DNA from: Natranaerovirga hydrolytica
Lineage (GTDB): Bacteria > Bacillota > Clostridia > Lachnospirales > DSM-24629
DNA: 64,000 nucleotides
Direction of reading: 5' to 3'
NCBI RefSeq assembly: GCF_004339095.1
Contig: NZ_SMGQ01000011.1
Span: forward strand, 1,079,652-1,143,651
Notes under the pieces: model-generated
What the model was told of the DNA's origin: nothing
Seen by the model: the letters and a program-made list of their open reading frames with translations, nothing else
Databases searched by the model: none
Translations under genes and position numbers: made by a program
Part shown: positions 7,836 to 15,770 of the stretch, in pieces
Layout of the letters: every line of letters starts with the position of its first letter
How positions within the stretch are numbered: position 1 is the stretch's first letter

Positions 7836-9335
7836 TCAACAGATACTTTGATTTTTTTGAATCTTATTCGTACTCTTGATAAAAAAAGCCAATAATTTAT
7901 TACACCCTTTTTTATCAAGAGGGTAATTATCTATGATTGTGCCTTCTTCAAAATGGAGAACATGGGTACAACTTTGAAGAATTAATTCAAGATCGTGAGT
8001 AATAATAAATGTTGTCTTTTTCATCTTTTTAAGTAACTGCAAATTATATGCCACTTCTTTCATATGTCTTAAATCAAGACCACTGGTGGGTTCATCAAAG
8101 ATTAAAAGTTCCCTTTCAGATGCAATGGCGCTACTAATAGCCACTCTTTGTTTTTGACCGCCAGATAAAGACATAGGATGACATTCTTTAATGGATAAAA
8201 TATCCAATCGCCTTAAAACTTCTTCAGCTTTTGTAACATCTTCTTGGTTCATAGACAATAATATTTCTTCTAAAACACTTTCTGTAAACAACTGGTGATT
8301 AACATCTTGCATAACCATAAAGCATTTTTTTAAACGGTCTTTAGGTGAGACGCTAATGCCATCCATGATTAAAGTACCTTTACTGCGTTTTTCTAAACCA
8401 CATAAGCATCTTGCAAAAGTTGATTTACCCGCTCCATTATGCCCAATAATAGCAATGGTACCTTCTTTAGGTACCCTTTGATGATTAAACTGAATACCGT
8501 TTTTTCTTTTTTTATAATAAAATTTAAAATTGGATAACTCTAACATCTCATGCTCAACAGGTGCTTTAATTTCACTATGCAGATAACAGTCCTCTAGCTT
8601 TAATGGTCGTAACCCTTTCCTTTCAAATTCTATGGGACTAATGGTTTGTATCTGATGAGATTTATATTCTTTTTTTATTTGCCCATTTTTCATGTATACA
8701 ATACGATTAACTAATTTTTCAAGAAAGTATAATCTATGCTCTGCTATTATAATTGTCTTGTTGTTGCTTTTCCAGAATTCTATTAATCTACGCAGATCTT
8801 CTATAGCTTGAATATCTAAATTTGAAGACGGTTCATCTAGCACAATTATATCTGGCTCCAACATTGAAATGGATGCACAAGCGATTTTTTGCTTTTCTCC
8901 ACCTGATAGTTGAAAAATACTTCTATTCATCAACGGTTTAATTCTAAATTTTGAAACCGTTTTTTCAAGGCGATTATTGATTTCTTTTATGGATAGACCC
9001 ATATTTTCACAACCAAAAACCAGTTCACTATTGGTATCTACGTTGAAAAATTGAGAACGTGGGTTTTGGAAAATTGATCCAACACATTTTGCCCTATTAT
9101 AAATAGGTGTTTCATTCATAACATGACCTTTAATCATTATTTCACCCGTCAGATGGCCATCATAATAATGGGGTATTAACCCATTAATCAATCGTGTTAT
9201 GGTTGTTTTGCCACAACCGGATTCGCCACATAATAAAATGACTTCTCCTTTTTTAATAGATAGATTAATGTTCTGTATAGACTTTATTTTTTCATCACAA
9301 CCATATGAAAAAGAAACATTTTTTAATTCAATCAT
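7836..9335 (-). CDS. ECF transporter double ATPase (EcfA-EcfA' fusion)
   Basis: A 499-residue protein with two ABC ATPase domains in one chain. Domain 1: Walker A GESGCGKT (37-44), LSGGE (143-147), IVLDEPSS (about 164-171). Domain 2: Walker A GHNGAGKST (298-306), LSGGQ (390-394), LIFDEPTSG. It powers an energy-coupling-factor vitamin/metal importer together with the EcfT and S components encoded just upstream. The Q-loop region FQNPRSQFF is typical of EcfA. It is a dedicated module, not the shared ecfA1A2T of the ribosomal region. Confidence 0.9.
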   Translation of the reverse strand: MIELKNVSFSYGCDEKIKSIQNINLSIKKGEVILLCGESGCGKTTITRLINGLIPHYYDGHLTGEIMIKGHVMNETPIYNRAKCVGSIFQNPRSQFFNVDTNSELVFGCENMGLSIKEINNRLEKTVSKFRIKPLMNRSIFQLSGGEKQKIACASISMLEPDIIVLDEPSSNLDIQAIEDLRRLIEFWKSNNKTIIIAEHRLYFLEKLVNRIVYMKNGQIKKEYKSHQIQTISPIEFERKGLRPLKLEDCYLHSEIKAPVEHEMLELSNFKFYYKKRKNGIQFNHQRVPKEGTIAIIGHNGAGKSTFARCLCGLEKRSKGTLIMDGISVSPKDRLKKCFMVMQDVNHQLFTESVLEEILLSMNQEDVTKAEEVLRRLDILSIKECHPMSLSGGQKQRVAISSAIASERELLIFDEPTSGLDLRHMKEVAYNLQLLKKMKKTTFIITHDLELILQSCTHVLHFEEGTIIDNYPLDKKGCNKLLAFFIKSTNKIQKNQSIC

Positions 9336-9354
9336 TAAGCTCTATCACCTCCCA

Positions 9355-10059
9355 TTAATAAATGAAAAACCCTATAAAAGTAATACTGGCTAATAAAAGC
9401 AATACCATATCTTGAAGATGAAAACCAATCTTGCAGATATTTGTTCTTTTAACTGAATTACCAAGACCTCTCGTAAGGGAAGCTGCCGAAAGTTCTTCCC
9501 CAATCTTAACAATAGACATGAGCAAAGGAATCATTCTATATTCAATCATAACCATTGGATTTTTTAAAGTTCTTCTTGAGGCAAATGTTATCCCTCTCAT
9601 TTGCATAGCACTACTTATAGCCTTAGACTCTTCTGATATAGTTGGAAAAAAACGAAACATCACTGCCATTGGAATCCGAATTGATTGAGGCACTCTTATC
9701 TTTTCCATCGCCGCTAAAAATTCACTCACGGTTGTCGTGCTAATAAGATAATATCCCATTATAAAGCCTGGCATCATTCTAAAAAACATATTAATCGCTG
9801 CTAATAAGACACTTTGAAAGCCATTTGTTGTAGGTACAAAATGAATATTGACTGCCATTAAAATAGTGTATATTAAAATCCAGCATAATGATGCTTTAAT
9901 TTTTCTACTGACTAACAAAAGAAATATAGGTATAGCAGTCATAACAACAATAACATACCTATTGCTTACATTGAAGATAGTTACATTAATAAAAAACATT
10001 AATAGCAATTTGGTTCTTGGATCTAATTTGAAATATTGTTTAACACCAACATTTTGCAT
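9355..10059 (-). CDS. ECF transporter transmembrane component EcfT (CbiQ-like)
   Basis: A 234-residue membrane protein with about five hydrophobic segments and the EcfT coupling motifs that contact the ATPases: MRGITF (A-R-G type) near residue 155 and LTRGLGN near residue 200. It couples the S component to the EcfA dimer. No clear ribosome binding site precedes the ATG; it begins 14 bases after the S-component stop and is probably translationally coupled. Confidence 0.88.
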   Translation of the reverse strand: MQNVGVKQYFKLDPRTKLLLMFFINVTIFNVSNRYVIVVMTAIPIFLLLVSRKIKASLCWILIYTILMAVNIHFVPTTNGFQSVLLAAINMFFRMMPGFIMGYYLISTTTVSEFLAAMEKIRVPQSIRIPMAVMFRFFPTISEESKAISSAMQMRGITFASRRTLKNPMVMIEYRMIPLLMSIVKIGEELSAASLTRGLGNSVKRTNICKIGFHLQDMVLLLLASITFIGFFIY

Positions 10060-10073
10060 TAATGAATTTGATA

Positions 10074-10655
10074 TTATAGTATCCCTGCCCTTTTAAAATG
10101 CTTTTTCAAAACAGATTTACCCAAATATGCTCCTATAATACTTCCTATAACACACATAATAATCATAATCAATAACATCCACGTAGGTGTCATTGAAATG
10201 ATTGCATTTGTATATTCATCTCCCATCATATCTCTTATGTAAGTAAAGTAACTGTCTCGCATTATCCATAAAGGGAGCATACCACCTAAAAGCCATAATG
10301 AAAAAACACAATACCCTATAACAGAATGCCCAAAACTTTTGTATTGACCTGCTTTGAAGATAGTATCTGCAAATAGTCCACATACAACTGCTACAACTAA
10401 AGATATCCACGTATGCCCCGTTGCAAAAAAGAGTGTTCCAACAATAATAGACATAATGGTTACCATCCAAAATTTCTTTACTTTAGTTAAAAAAAGCATA
10501 AAGGGTATACCTGCTATAATTGGCAAATACAAAGGCATTAACACGAATAAAATAGGTATGAAACCAAACATTGCTGCTATAAAAAAAACTAAGTAATAAA
10601 ACGCTGTGAATATGCCAACACTGATTAAATCTTGTACATTTAATTGGGTATCCAA
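10074..10655 (-). CDS. MptD-like (Trep_Strep family) ECF S component
   Basis: The substrate-binding membrane component of the ECF importer: 193 residues, about six hydrophobic segments, with early LISVGIFTAFYYLVFF and the HTW motif that this family carries in mid-protein. The first possible ATG (10691) has no ribosome binding site and overlaps the regulatory palindrome; a TTG at 10655 sits eight bases after GGAGG and is the better start. Proteins of this family occur with YbtPQ-like ABC pairs and AraC regulators in other Firmicutes. Substrate unknown; a Fur-controlled promoter argues for an iron compound. Confidence 0.82.
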   Translation of the reverse strand: MDTQLNVQDLISVGIFTAFYYLVFFIAAMFGFIPILFVLMPLYLPIIAGIPFMLFLTKVKKFWMVTIMSIIVGTLFFATGHTWISLVVAVVCGLFADTIFKAGQYKSFGHSVIGYCVFSLWLLGGMLPLWIMRDSYFTYIRDMMGDEYTNAIISMTPTWMLLIMIIMCVIGSIIGAYLGKSVLKKHFKRAGIL

Positions 10656-10673
10656 ATCAAAAACCTCCTTCAA

Positions 10674-10732
10674 AAAATTAAACCACACCATATATTGATA
10701 ATGATTATCATTATACGGTGCGGTTTAATTTT
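10674..10732 (-). terminator. 59-base palindrome: AraC terminator with a Fur box at its apex
   Basis: The arms 10674-10695 and 10711-10732 are complementary except for two G/A positions that become G-U pairs only in the minus-strand RNA. On that strand the hairpin is followed by a T-rich tail, so it should terminate the AraC transcript. Its centre is the Fur box. Confidence 0.65.
10696..10710 (-). promoter_or_regulatory. Perfect Fur box of the ECF operon
   Basis: TGATAATGATTATCA matches the 7-1-7 Fur site at every defined position. It abuts and shares one base with a consensus -10 TATAAT (10715-10710, minus strand), so bound Fur would cover the promoter of the S-T-A genes. The -35 is weak (about TTAGGT at 10738-10733). 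Confidence 0.88.
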
Positions 10733-10781
10733 ACCTAATCCATCAAACGTATTCAACTCCATTTGGTTGCGCTTGACTCTA

Positions 10782-11741
10782 TTAAGGCATTTGTTTTCTA
10801 TAATCCTTGGGCGAAATACCGATTATATCTTTAAAAGCAGCCGAAAACTTACTTGGATTACTGTATCCAACTTTGGAAGCAATTGTTGTTATTCTCTCAT
10901 CATTCTCCTTTAACATCTTCGCAGCTATATGCATGCGATGCATCCTCATATAAGAATAAATTGATGTACCATACACACCTTTAAAACTTGATTTCATAGT
11001 AGTAAGGGATACCTTAAAGCGCAACGATAATTCTTCAAGGGTAAAATGTTCGTCTATATGATCCGTCATATATTTCATTATTGCCTTTGCTTTCTGAACC
11101 TGATTTTTAGGCAAATAAGGCCTTTCACTTCCTTGCATAGGCATTTCAAATGCACTTAAAAACAAAAGGAGTTCTAAAACTTTAATTTTAAAATAATGAT
11201 TACGAATTTCTGGAGAAACTGTATATAACTCTGAAAAAATATGTTCAATAGAAGCCATCGCTCTCATAAACAAAATGCCTTCTCCAGAAGTAAATGCTTT
11301 ATGTAATGATTTTAAGTCAATAGAAAACTCTTCTAAAATAGATTTTTCAAAGTGTAAGGCTTCATTGATATAGATGATCACTGTAATACCATGATAATGT
11401 TTTATTGGAAATCCAAATCCTACGGCTTGATAATCCTTAGAGTTTATAAAAAGATCTCCTTCTTGTAAATACATATATCTGTTCTTAGTTAATTCCCATT
11501 CTATTCGACCTTGCCTACAATGATCTATTGTTAAAATATCTGTTTCTCTTTTAAAAGCCGAACAACAAGTTTCCATATGAAAATCATTGTATGACAAATA
11601 AATGCCTGGAAACACTTTATACCAAGTCATTGTTCCTTCTCCTGATACATCCTGCATTTTATATACGGTACAATCTTTTTCACTTTTTAAAATGGATATA
11701 TTATTGTCTCTTAGCACTTTTTCATCTACTAAACCTATCAT
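10782..11741 (-). CDS. AraC family regulator of the ECF/ABC locus (YbtA-like arrangement)
   Basis: A 319-residue regulator with an N-terminal ligand-sensing domain and a C-terminal double helix-turn-helix (about 215-317; FTLEELSLRFKVS and ITTIASKVGYSNPSKFSAAFK). It lies directly upstream of the ECF/ABC genes on the same strand, the arrangement seen for YbtA-type activators that sense the imported siderophore. A nearly identical but truncated copy exists at 21.4-22.2 kb (about 97% protein identity over the shared part). The ribosome binding site is poor (GGAG 14 bases upstream). Confidence 0.88.
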   Translation of the reverse strand: MIGLVDEKVLRDNNISILKSEKDCTVYKMQDVSGEGTMTWYKVFPGIYLSYNDFHMETCCSAFKRETDILTIDHCRQGRIEWELTKNRYMYLQEGDLFINSKDYQAVGFGFPIKHYHGITVIIYINEALHFEKSILEEFSIDLKSLHKAFTSGEGILFMRAMASIEHIFSELYTVSPEIRNHYFKIKVLELLLFLSAFEMPMQGSERPYLPKNQVQKAKAIMKYMTDHIDEHFTLEELSLRFKVSLTTMKSSFKGVYGTSIYSYMRMHRMHIAAKMLKENDERITTIASKVGYSNPSKFSAAFKDIIGISPKDYRKQMP

Positions 11742-11764
11742 TAAACATTCTTCAACTCCAAATA

Positions 11765-11804
11765 TTTTATAATAGTGTCCACATTGACACGGCTTTGTTC
11801 AAAT
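11765..11804 (-). promoter_or_regulatory. Conserved upstream element of the AraC gene, copy 1
   Basis: A 40-base block identical at 39 positions to 22266-22305 upstream of the second AraC copy, while flanking DNA differs more. It contains GTGTC-N6-GACAC (11775-11790) and an AT-rich -10-like stretch. Candidate autoregulatory operator/promoter. Confidence 0.45.
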
Positions 11805-11928
11805 ACATTTAAAAATTATGTCTCATAAGTATTATTCTTTATAGTTTTATACCTTTTCAATTGATTTGATTTAATTATACCATATCAAAAGCAAAAAAAC
11901 TTTTATAAGAAATATTTAAACTAACGAT

Positions 11929-11980
11929 AAAAAACAATTCACACGATTAAGGTACAACCTTAGTAAGTGAATTGTTTTTT
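11929..11980 (-). terminator. Terminator of the flavoprotein gene
   Basis: AAAAAACAATTCAC (11929-11942) pairs with 11967-11980, with an inner AAGGT/ACCTT stem; T run on the minus strand. Confidence 0.7.
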
Positions 11981-12037
11981 ATTCCTGTTAATACATTTAA
12001 GTAGCCATAAAAAAATACATTCTGTTTTTTTAACTAT

Positions 12038-13939
12038 TTATTTGTTGTTTGCATAATCAGCAGCACTTTCTCCTGCAATTCGACCCGATGTCCATGCAAA
12101 ACCACAAGCCAAACCTTCATATGGAGGGTAACCTTTGCCTTGATAGTACCCGCCTGCATCTGTACCTGCAGCATAAAGTCCTTGTATTGGATTATAATCT
12201 ATATCAATAACTTCTAATCTTTGATTAACTTTTACACCGCCAATTGTACCCAGAAATACCGTAACACATTCAAATGCATAGTAATCCCCCTCTTCAACTG
12301 TATATACTAATGAATCAGCTGATTTATTATAGTCTGTATCTTCTTGATTTTTTACTATCTCGTTATATCTTTCAACAGATGTTTTTAAGTCATTAACGTT
12401 CATACTGGCTGCTTCTGCTAATTCTTCTAAAGTACTACCTTTATAAGCAGTACCACCTTCAACCGCTACTTCTGCTAAAGCTACAAAATCATCTAGATCC
12501 ATATTCGCACCAGGGCCACTGTTTGAAACTCTTATTGAAGCTCCTTCTGTGTAATCCTCTAAGGTAGCCGTATCTACAATAAAATAATATTTACCGCCAA
12601 CAGAATAAGCAGCGTTAGACCAAAAGGCAGTATCGTATACAACATCTTCATTTACAAAACGTGTTCCTGAGCTATCTACCCATAAAAGGGGAGACATAAG
12701 TAGTTGCGTAAGACTTGATATTGAATACCCTGCTAATGCTTCTGAGCTACTTTCTGTAGTTACCTCAGATTCTGCTAATTGACAAGCATGAAGCAACGGC
12801 GTTCCATCCCAATCAATAGCTCCTGCTTCTTCCATTAAACTAATGCCTTCGCCATAATTAGGCATTCCAATTGACGTCAAGTATTCTGTATTCATAATCT
12901 CTGTAACTTTTTCCAAGTTAGCACCAAAACCACCTGTACATATAATTGTAGCATCCGCATTTATGGTAAGTAACCCTCCATCAGATTTTTTAGCTGTAAT
13001 TCCCTTTACAGTTCCACTTTCATCTTGAATAATAGAGTCTAAACTTGCATTAAATCTTACTTCTACACCCATTTCGTCTAAATATTCATATATGTTATTA
13101 AAACCTTCTGTGCTATCTACATACTTGTGATACACTTTGTATTTATATTCATCATCTTCATGAGCAAATTGTGTTGTTTCTTGTTGTAAATAAAAATCCA
13201 TGCCATAACTTTCTAACCATTCAATGGTATCTGCTGATTTTTCAACAATTGCTCGCGTTAATGGTCCATTAGATAAGTATGCATTAAACTCAAGTAGTCT
13301 ATTGACTGCTTCATCTACACCTAATTCTAGTCCTTCTTCTCTTTGCAAATAAGAATCCACTGCAAAAAAACCTGAAGCCAATCTTGTATTACCTCCTACT
13401 GCAGATGTTTTTTCAATAATCATAACTTCTGCTCCAGCTTCAGCTGCTGCAAGAGCAGCACTCGTACCAGATCCACCAGCACCTACAACAATTATATCCA
13501 CATTAACTTCTTCATCTATACCTTCTTTTTGTACTTCTCGACTTTTCCACTCATCAACATCTATGCCTGCTTCTATAAGCGCTTTTTCTATTGCAATTAA
13601 AACAGCATTACTGGTAACAGTTGCACCTGAAACAGTATCCACACCTAAACTTTGGGATGTTATTATATCTTCTGCTATTTTAAGTGCTGCATTATCACCA
13701 ATAGACTCTGTTTCGCTTTCTGCATCTACTTTTACATCTATTATTTCACCAGTATCATCAAGTGTTACTTCTACAGTTATATCCCCTCCAAATCCCGTTT
13801 CACTAGCTGTGTAAGTCCCTCCATTAGGTAAGTTTTGATTTAAAATTTCTTGATCATTAGTTGTATCACAACCGCTTAATAACATTACTCCCATTAAAAC
13901 AATGCTACACATTTTTTTTATCTTACAATTACTATTCAT
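12038..13939 (-). CDS. FMN- and FAD-containing lipoprotein reductase (fumarate/urocanate reductase-like)
   Basis: A 633-residue exported protein. Lipobox LLSGC (Cys24) anchors it outside the cell. An FMN-binding domain (about 38-125) contains the flavinylation motif DTVSGAT (101-107), where ApbE attaches FMN to Thr107. A flavoprotein domain follows with the FAD motif GAGGSG (153-158) and a C-terminal AGTDAGGYY and YEGLACG. This layout is typical of extracellular flavin-fed reductases that use fumarate, urocanate or similar enoates as electron acceptors. The substrate is not evident. AGGAGGAC precedes the ATG. A divergent AraC regulator and a Rex-like site suggest control by substrate and redox state. 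Confidence 0.87.
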   Translation of the reverse strand: MNSNCKIKKMCSIVLMGVMLLSGCDTTNDQEILNQNLPNGGTYTASETGFGGDITVEVTLDDTGEIIDVKVDAESETESIGDNAALKIAEDIITSQSLGVDTVSGATVTSNAVLIAIEKALIEAGIDVDEWKSREVQKEGIDEEVNVDIIVVGAGGSGTSAALAAAEAGAEVMIIEKTSAVGGNTRLASGFFAVDSYLQREEGLELGVDEAVNRLLEFNAYLSNGPLTRAIVEKSADTIEWLESYGMDFYLQQETTQFAHEDDEYKYKVYHKYVDSTEGFNNIYEYLDEMGVEVRFNASLDSIIQDESGTVKGITAKKSDGGLLTINADATIICTGGFGANLEKVTEIMNTEYLTSIGMPNYGEGISLMEEAGAIDWDGTPLLHACQLAESEVTTESSSEALAGYSISSLTQLLMSPLLWVDSSGTRFVNEDVVYDTAFWSNAAYSVGGKYYFIVDTATLEDYTEGASIRVSNSGPGANMDLDDFVALAEVAVEGGTAYKGSTLEELAEAASMNVNDLKTSVERYNEIVKNQEDTDYNKSADSLVYTVEEGDYYAFECVTVFLGTIGGVKVNQRLEVIDIDYNPIQGLYAAGTDAGGYYQGKGYPPYEGLACGFAWTSGRIAGESAADYANNK

Positions 13940-13953
13940 ATTTGTCCTCCTAA

Positions 13954-13971
13954 TTGTTATTTTATTAACGT
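13954..13971 (-). promoter_or_regulatory. Possible Rex-type site upstream of the flavoprotein gene
   Basis: TTGTTATTTTATTAACGT matches 11 of 14 defined bases of the clostridial Rex site TTGTTAANNNNTTAACAA. An overlapping ATTAAC-N3-GTTAAT palindrome (13964-13978) is an alternative operator for the divergent AraC protein. Confidence 0.35.
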
Positions 13972-14143
13972 TGTTAATTTATATTATCACATTTATTTCT
14001 TGTTTAATATGGTTTAAGCATTGTCTAAAAAGTGGTTTTTTTTTATATCTCATTGCTAATTCAAGTTTTGTCCTTTATACTATGATTAAAATATAACTTT
14101 GTTTTATTGACTTGTTTATTTAATTTATAAAAAGGAGTACATT

Positions 14144-15091
14144 ATGACATATGATGCCTCTTCAATTTTAAAACCTAATAAAAACCACTCAAAACATAGC
14201 TTCTTTAATTTCGATATAACTTCTCAATCTTATCTTCAGAATGATTCTGAACTTAATAATGTTCCTTCACTTTATTCTCTACTGAAACTTCCTCTAGATG
14301 GTTATCCTATTCATTGTTCTAGTAGTTATATTAGTATGCTTTTTGTATATGGCAATGTTTCAGTGACTATAAATGACCAAAACATTATATGCTTAGCTGG
14401 TAATATTTTTCTCATTCGCCATCAATGTCAGTTTACCATTACTTCAGGTAAGAACGCTAAAGTTTATGTAGCACATTTTAAAAGAGAATTATTTGATTCA
14501 TTATTCTACTCACAAATTGTGGATTGTCCTTTAATATATGATTTTTTTATGCTAGATGATTGTAAGAATGAATTTCTTTATTTTGATTGTACTCAAGAAA
14601 TGTTTATCACTCATTTTGCTCAAAGCCTTCAAAAAGAACTTCAACAAAGTGATTATTTAGCTGATAAAACTGTCCGTTGTGCTATAGTTCTTTTTTTATC
14701 TAATTTACATCGTATACATCGCCCTAACTTAGTTATTAGTGAGTCAAGTATGATGAAAAAGTATTTCATTGGTAATATATTAAAATATATGTCTGATAAT
14801 TATACAACTGCAACACTTTCTAGTACTGCTGAATATTTCAACTATAATCCTGCATATTTTTCAACTATATTTCAAAAATATGCTTATTGTAGTTTTACTC
14901 AAAAAATGCTAGAATTCAAATTAGAACATGCTAGACGATTATTAATTACCACTAACCTTACTGTACAAGAGATTTCAGCAAACATCGGCTTTAAAGAAAA
15001 GAGTTATTTTTACCGTTGCTTTAAAAAAAATTATGGTGTTACTCCTGGACAATTTCGAAGAGGAATAAGTAGAACAAAAACAATTCTATAA
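14144..15091 (+). CDS. AraC family regulator divergent to the flavoprotein gene
   Basis: A 315-residue regulator with an N-terminal cupin-like sensing region (residues about 45-115) and a C-terminal AraC DNA-binding domain (about 205-310) ending in the classic KSYFYRCFKKNYGVTPGQFR segment. AAAAAGGAG precedes the ATG. It is transcribed away from the reductase gene across a 204-base shared control region, so it probably controls that gene in response to the substrate. Not closely similar to the other AraC proteins in the window. Confidence 0.88.
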   Translation: MTYDASSILKPNKNHSKHSFFNFDITSQSYLQNDSELNNVPSLYSLLKLPLDGYPIHCSSSYISMLFVYGNVSVTINDQNIICLAGNIFLIRHQCQFTITSGKNAKVYVAHFKRELFDSLFYSQIVDCPLIYDFFMLDDCKNEFLYFDCTQEMFITHFAQSLQKELQQSDYLADKTVRCAIVLFLSNLHRIHRPNLVISESSMMKKYFIGNILKYMSDNYTTATLSSTAEYFNYNPAYFSTIFQKYAYCSFTQKMLEFKLEHARRLLITTNLTVQEISANIGFKEKSYFYRCFKKNYGVTPGQFRRGISRTKTIL

Positions 15092-15116
15092 GTTTTTTTA
15101 AGCTATAAAGCAACAT

Positions 15117-15177
15117 AAAAAAATAAGGATAGAAAGATTTTTTAACTTGCAACCTTCCTATTCTTATTTTGTTTTTT
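15117..15177. terminator. Hairpin terminator between convergent genes
   Basis: 15120-15136 pairs imperfectly with 15154-15170 and is followed by T-rich sequence on the plus strand. It serves the AraC gene and possibly the convergent gene. Confidence 0.6.
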
Positions 15178-15197
15178 ACAGCTTGTGCTTCTTCACA

Positions 15198-15671
15198 TTA
15201 GAAAATCTGAGTAATGCTTTGTTCATCCAACTCTATTAATAACGTTTCATATTCGTTCCAATCATTGAAATCATCTATACACTTGTTAAATAAAATCATT
15301 TCTAATTCCTTTCTTATTTCGTGTATATTTTGATATTGCTTAGGACATGGTATTTGTCTTAGGTATTTAATGGTTACTTTTAAAGTCTCTGAGACTTTTT
15401 CTTTATCATATTCCTTTTTATATTGTTTATCTTTTGTATAACTGTTTTTAGTATGGATTTCTTTTTTTTCTGCTAACCCATTATTAATAAGTATCTTTGT
15501 TATACCAATAGGACAGGCTTCACCTTGACAGGTAACGCATTCATCCACTCCTAAGCAAATTTCTTCTATGTTTTCTTTCACTTGTTGATAATATTGATAT
15601 AATTCTCTAGAATTTCTTTTTAATAAGGATTCATTACCTAACTTTTTATTTGTAATGAGTGACTTTAACAT
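15198..15671 (-). CDS. Free-standing copy of the GDT1-transporter C-terminal domain
   Basis: A 157-residue soluble protein, about 82% identical to residues 210-366 of the GDT1-type transporter at 22.9-24.0 kb, including the triple-Cys motif CVTCQGEAC and the ending TQIF. The similarity begins exactly where the membrane part of the transporter ends and includes the first bases upstream of the new ATG, so it is a partial duplication. The reading frame is intact despite 28 amino-acid changes, which argues that it is expressed or only recently lost. A weak AGGTGG lies four bases before the ATG. It may be a decayed fragment or a working cytosolic partner. Confidence 0.65.
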   Translation of the reverse strand: MLKSLITNKKLGNESLLKRNSRELYQYYQQVKENIEEICLGVDECVTCQGEACPIGITKILINNGLAEKKEIHTKNSYTKDKQYKKEYDKEKVSETLKVTIKYLRQIPCPKQYQNIHEIRKELEMILFNKCIDDFNDWNEYETLLIELDEQSITQIF

Positions 15672-15770
15672 TATACCACCTACAATGTAATGTGATTCTA
15701 CTAATTTTACCTCTCACCCAAATAAAAATCATCATTCTTTTCTTGTACTAAATATCAATATACAATTTAA

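Noticed and set aside
10656-10691. ATG at 10691 as the start of the ECF S component
   Set aside because: It has no ribosome binding site and lies inside the regulatory palindrome near the expected transcript start; the TTG at 10655 is well spaced from GGAGG.
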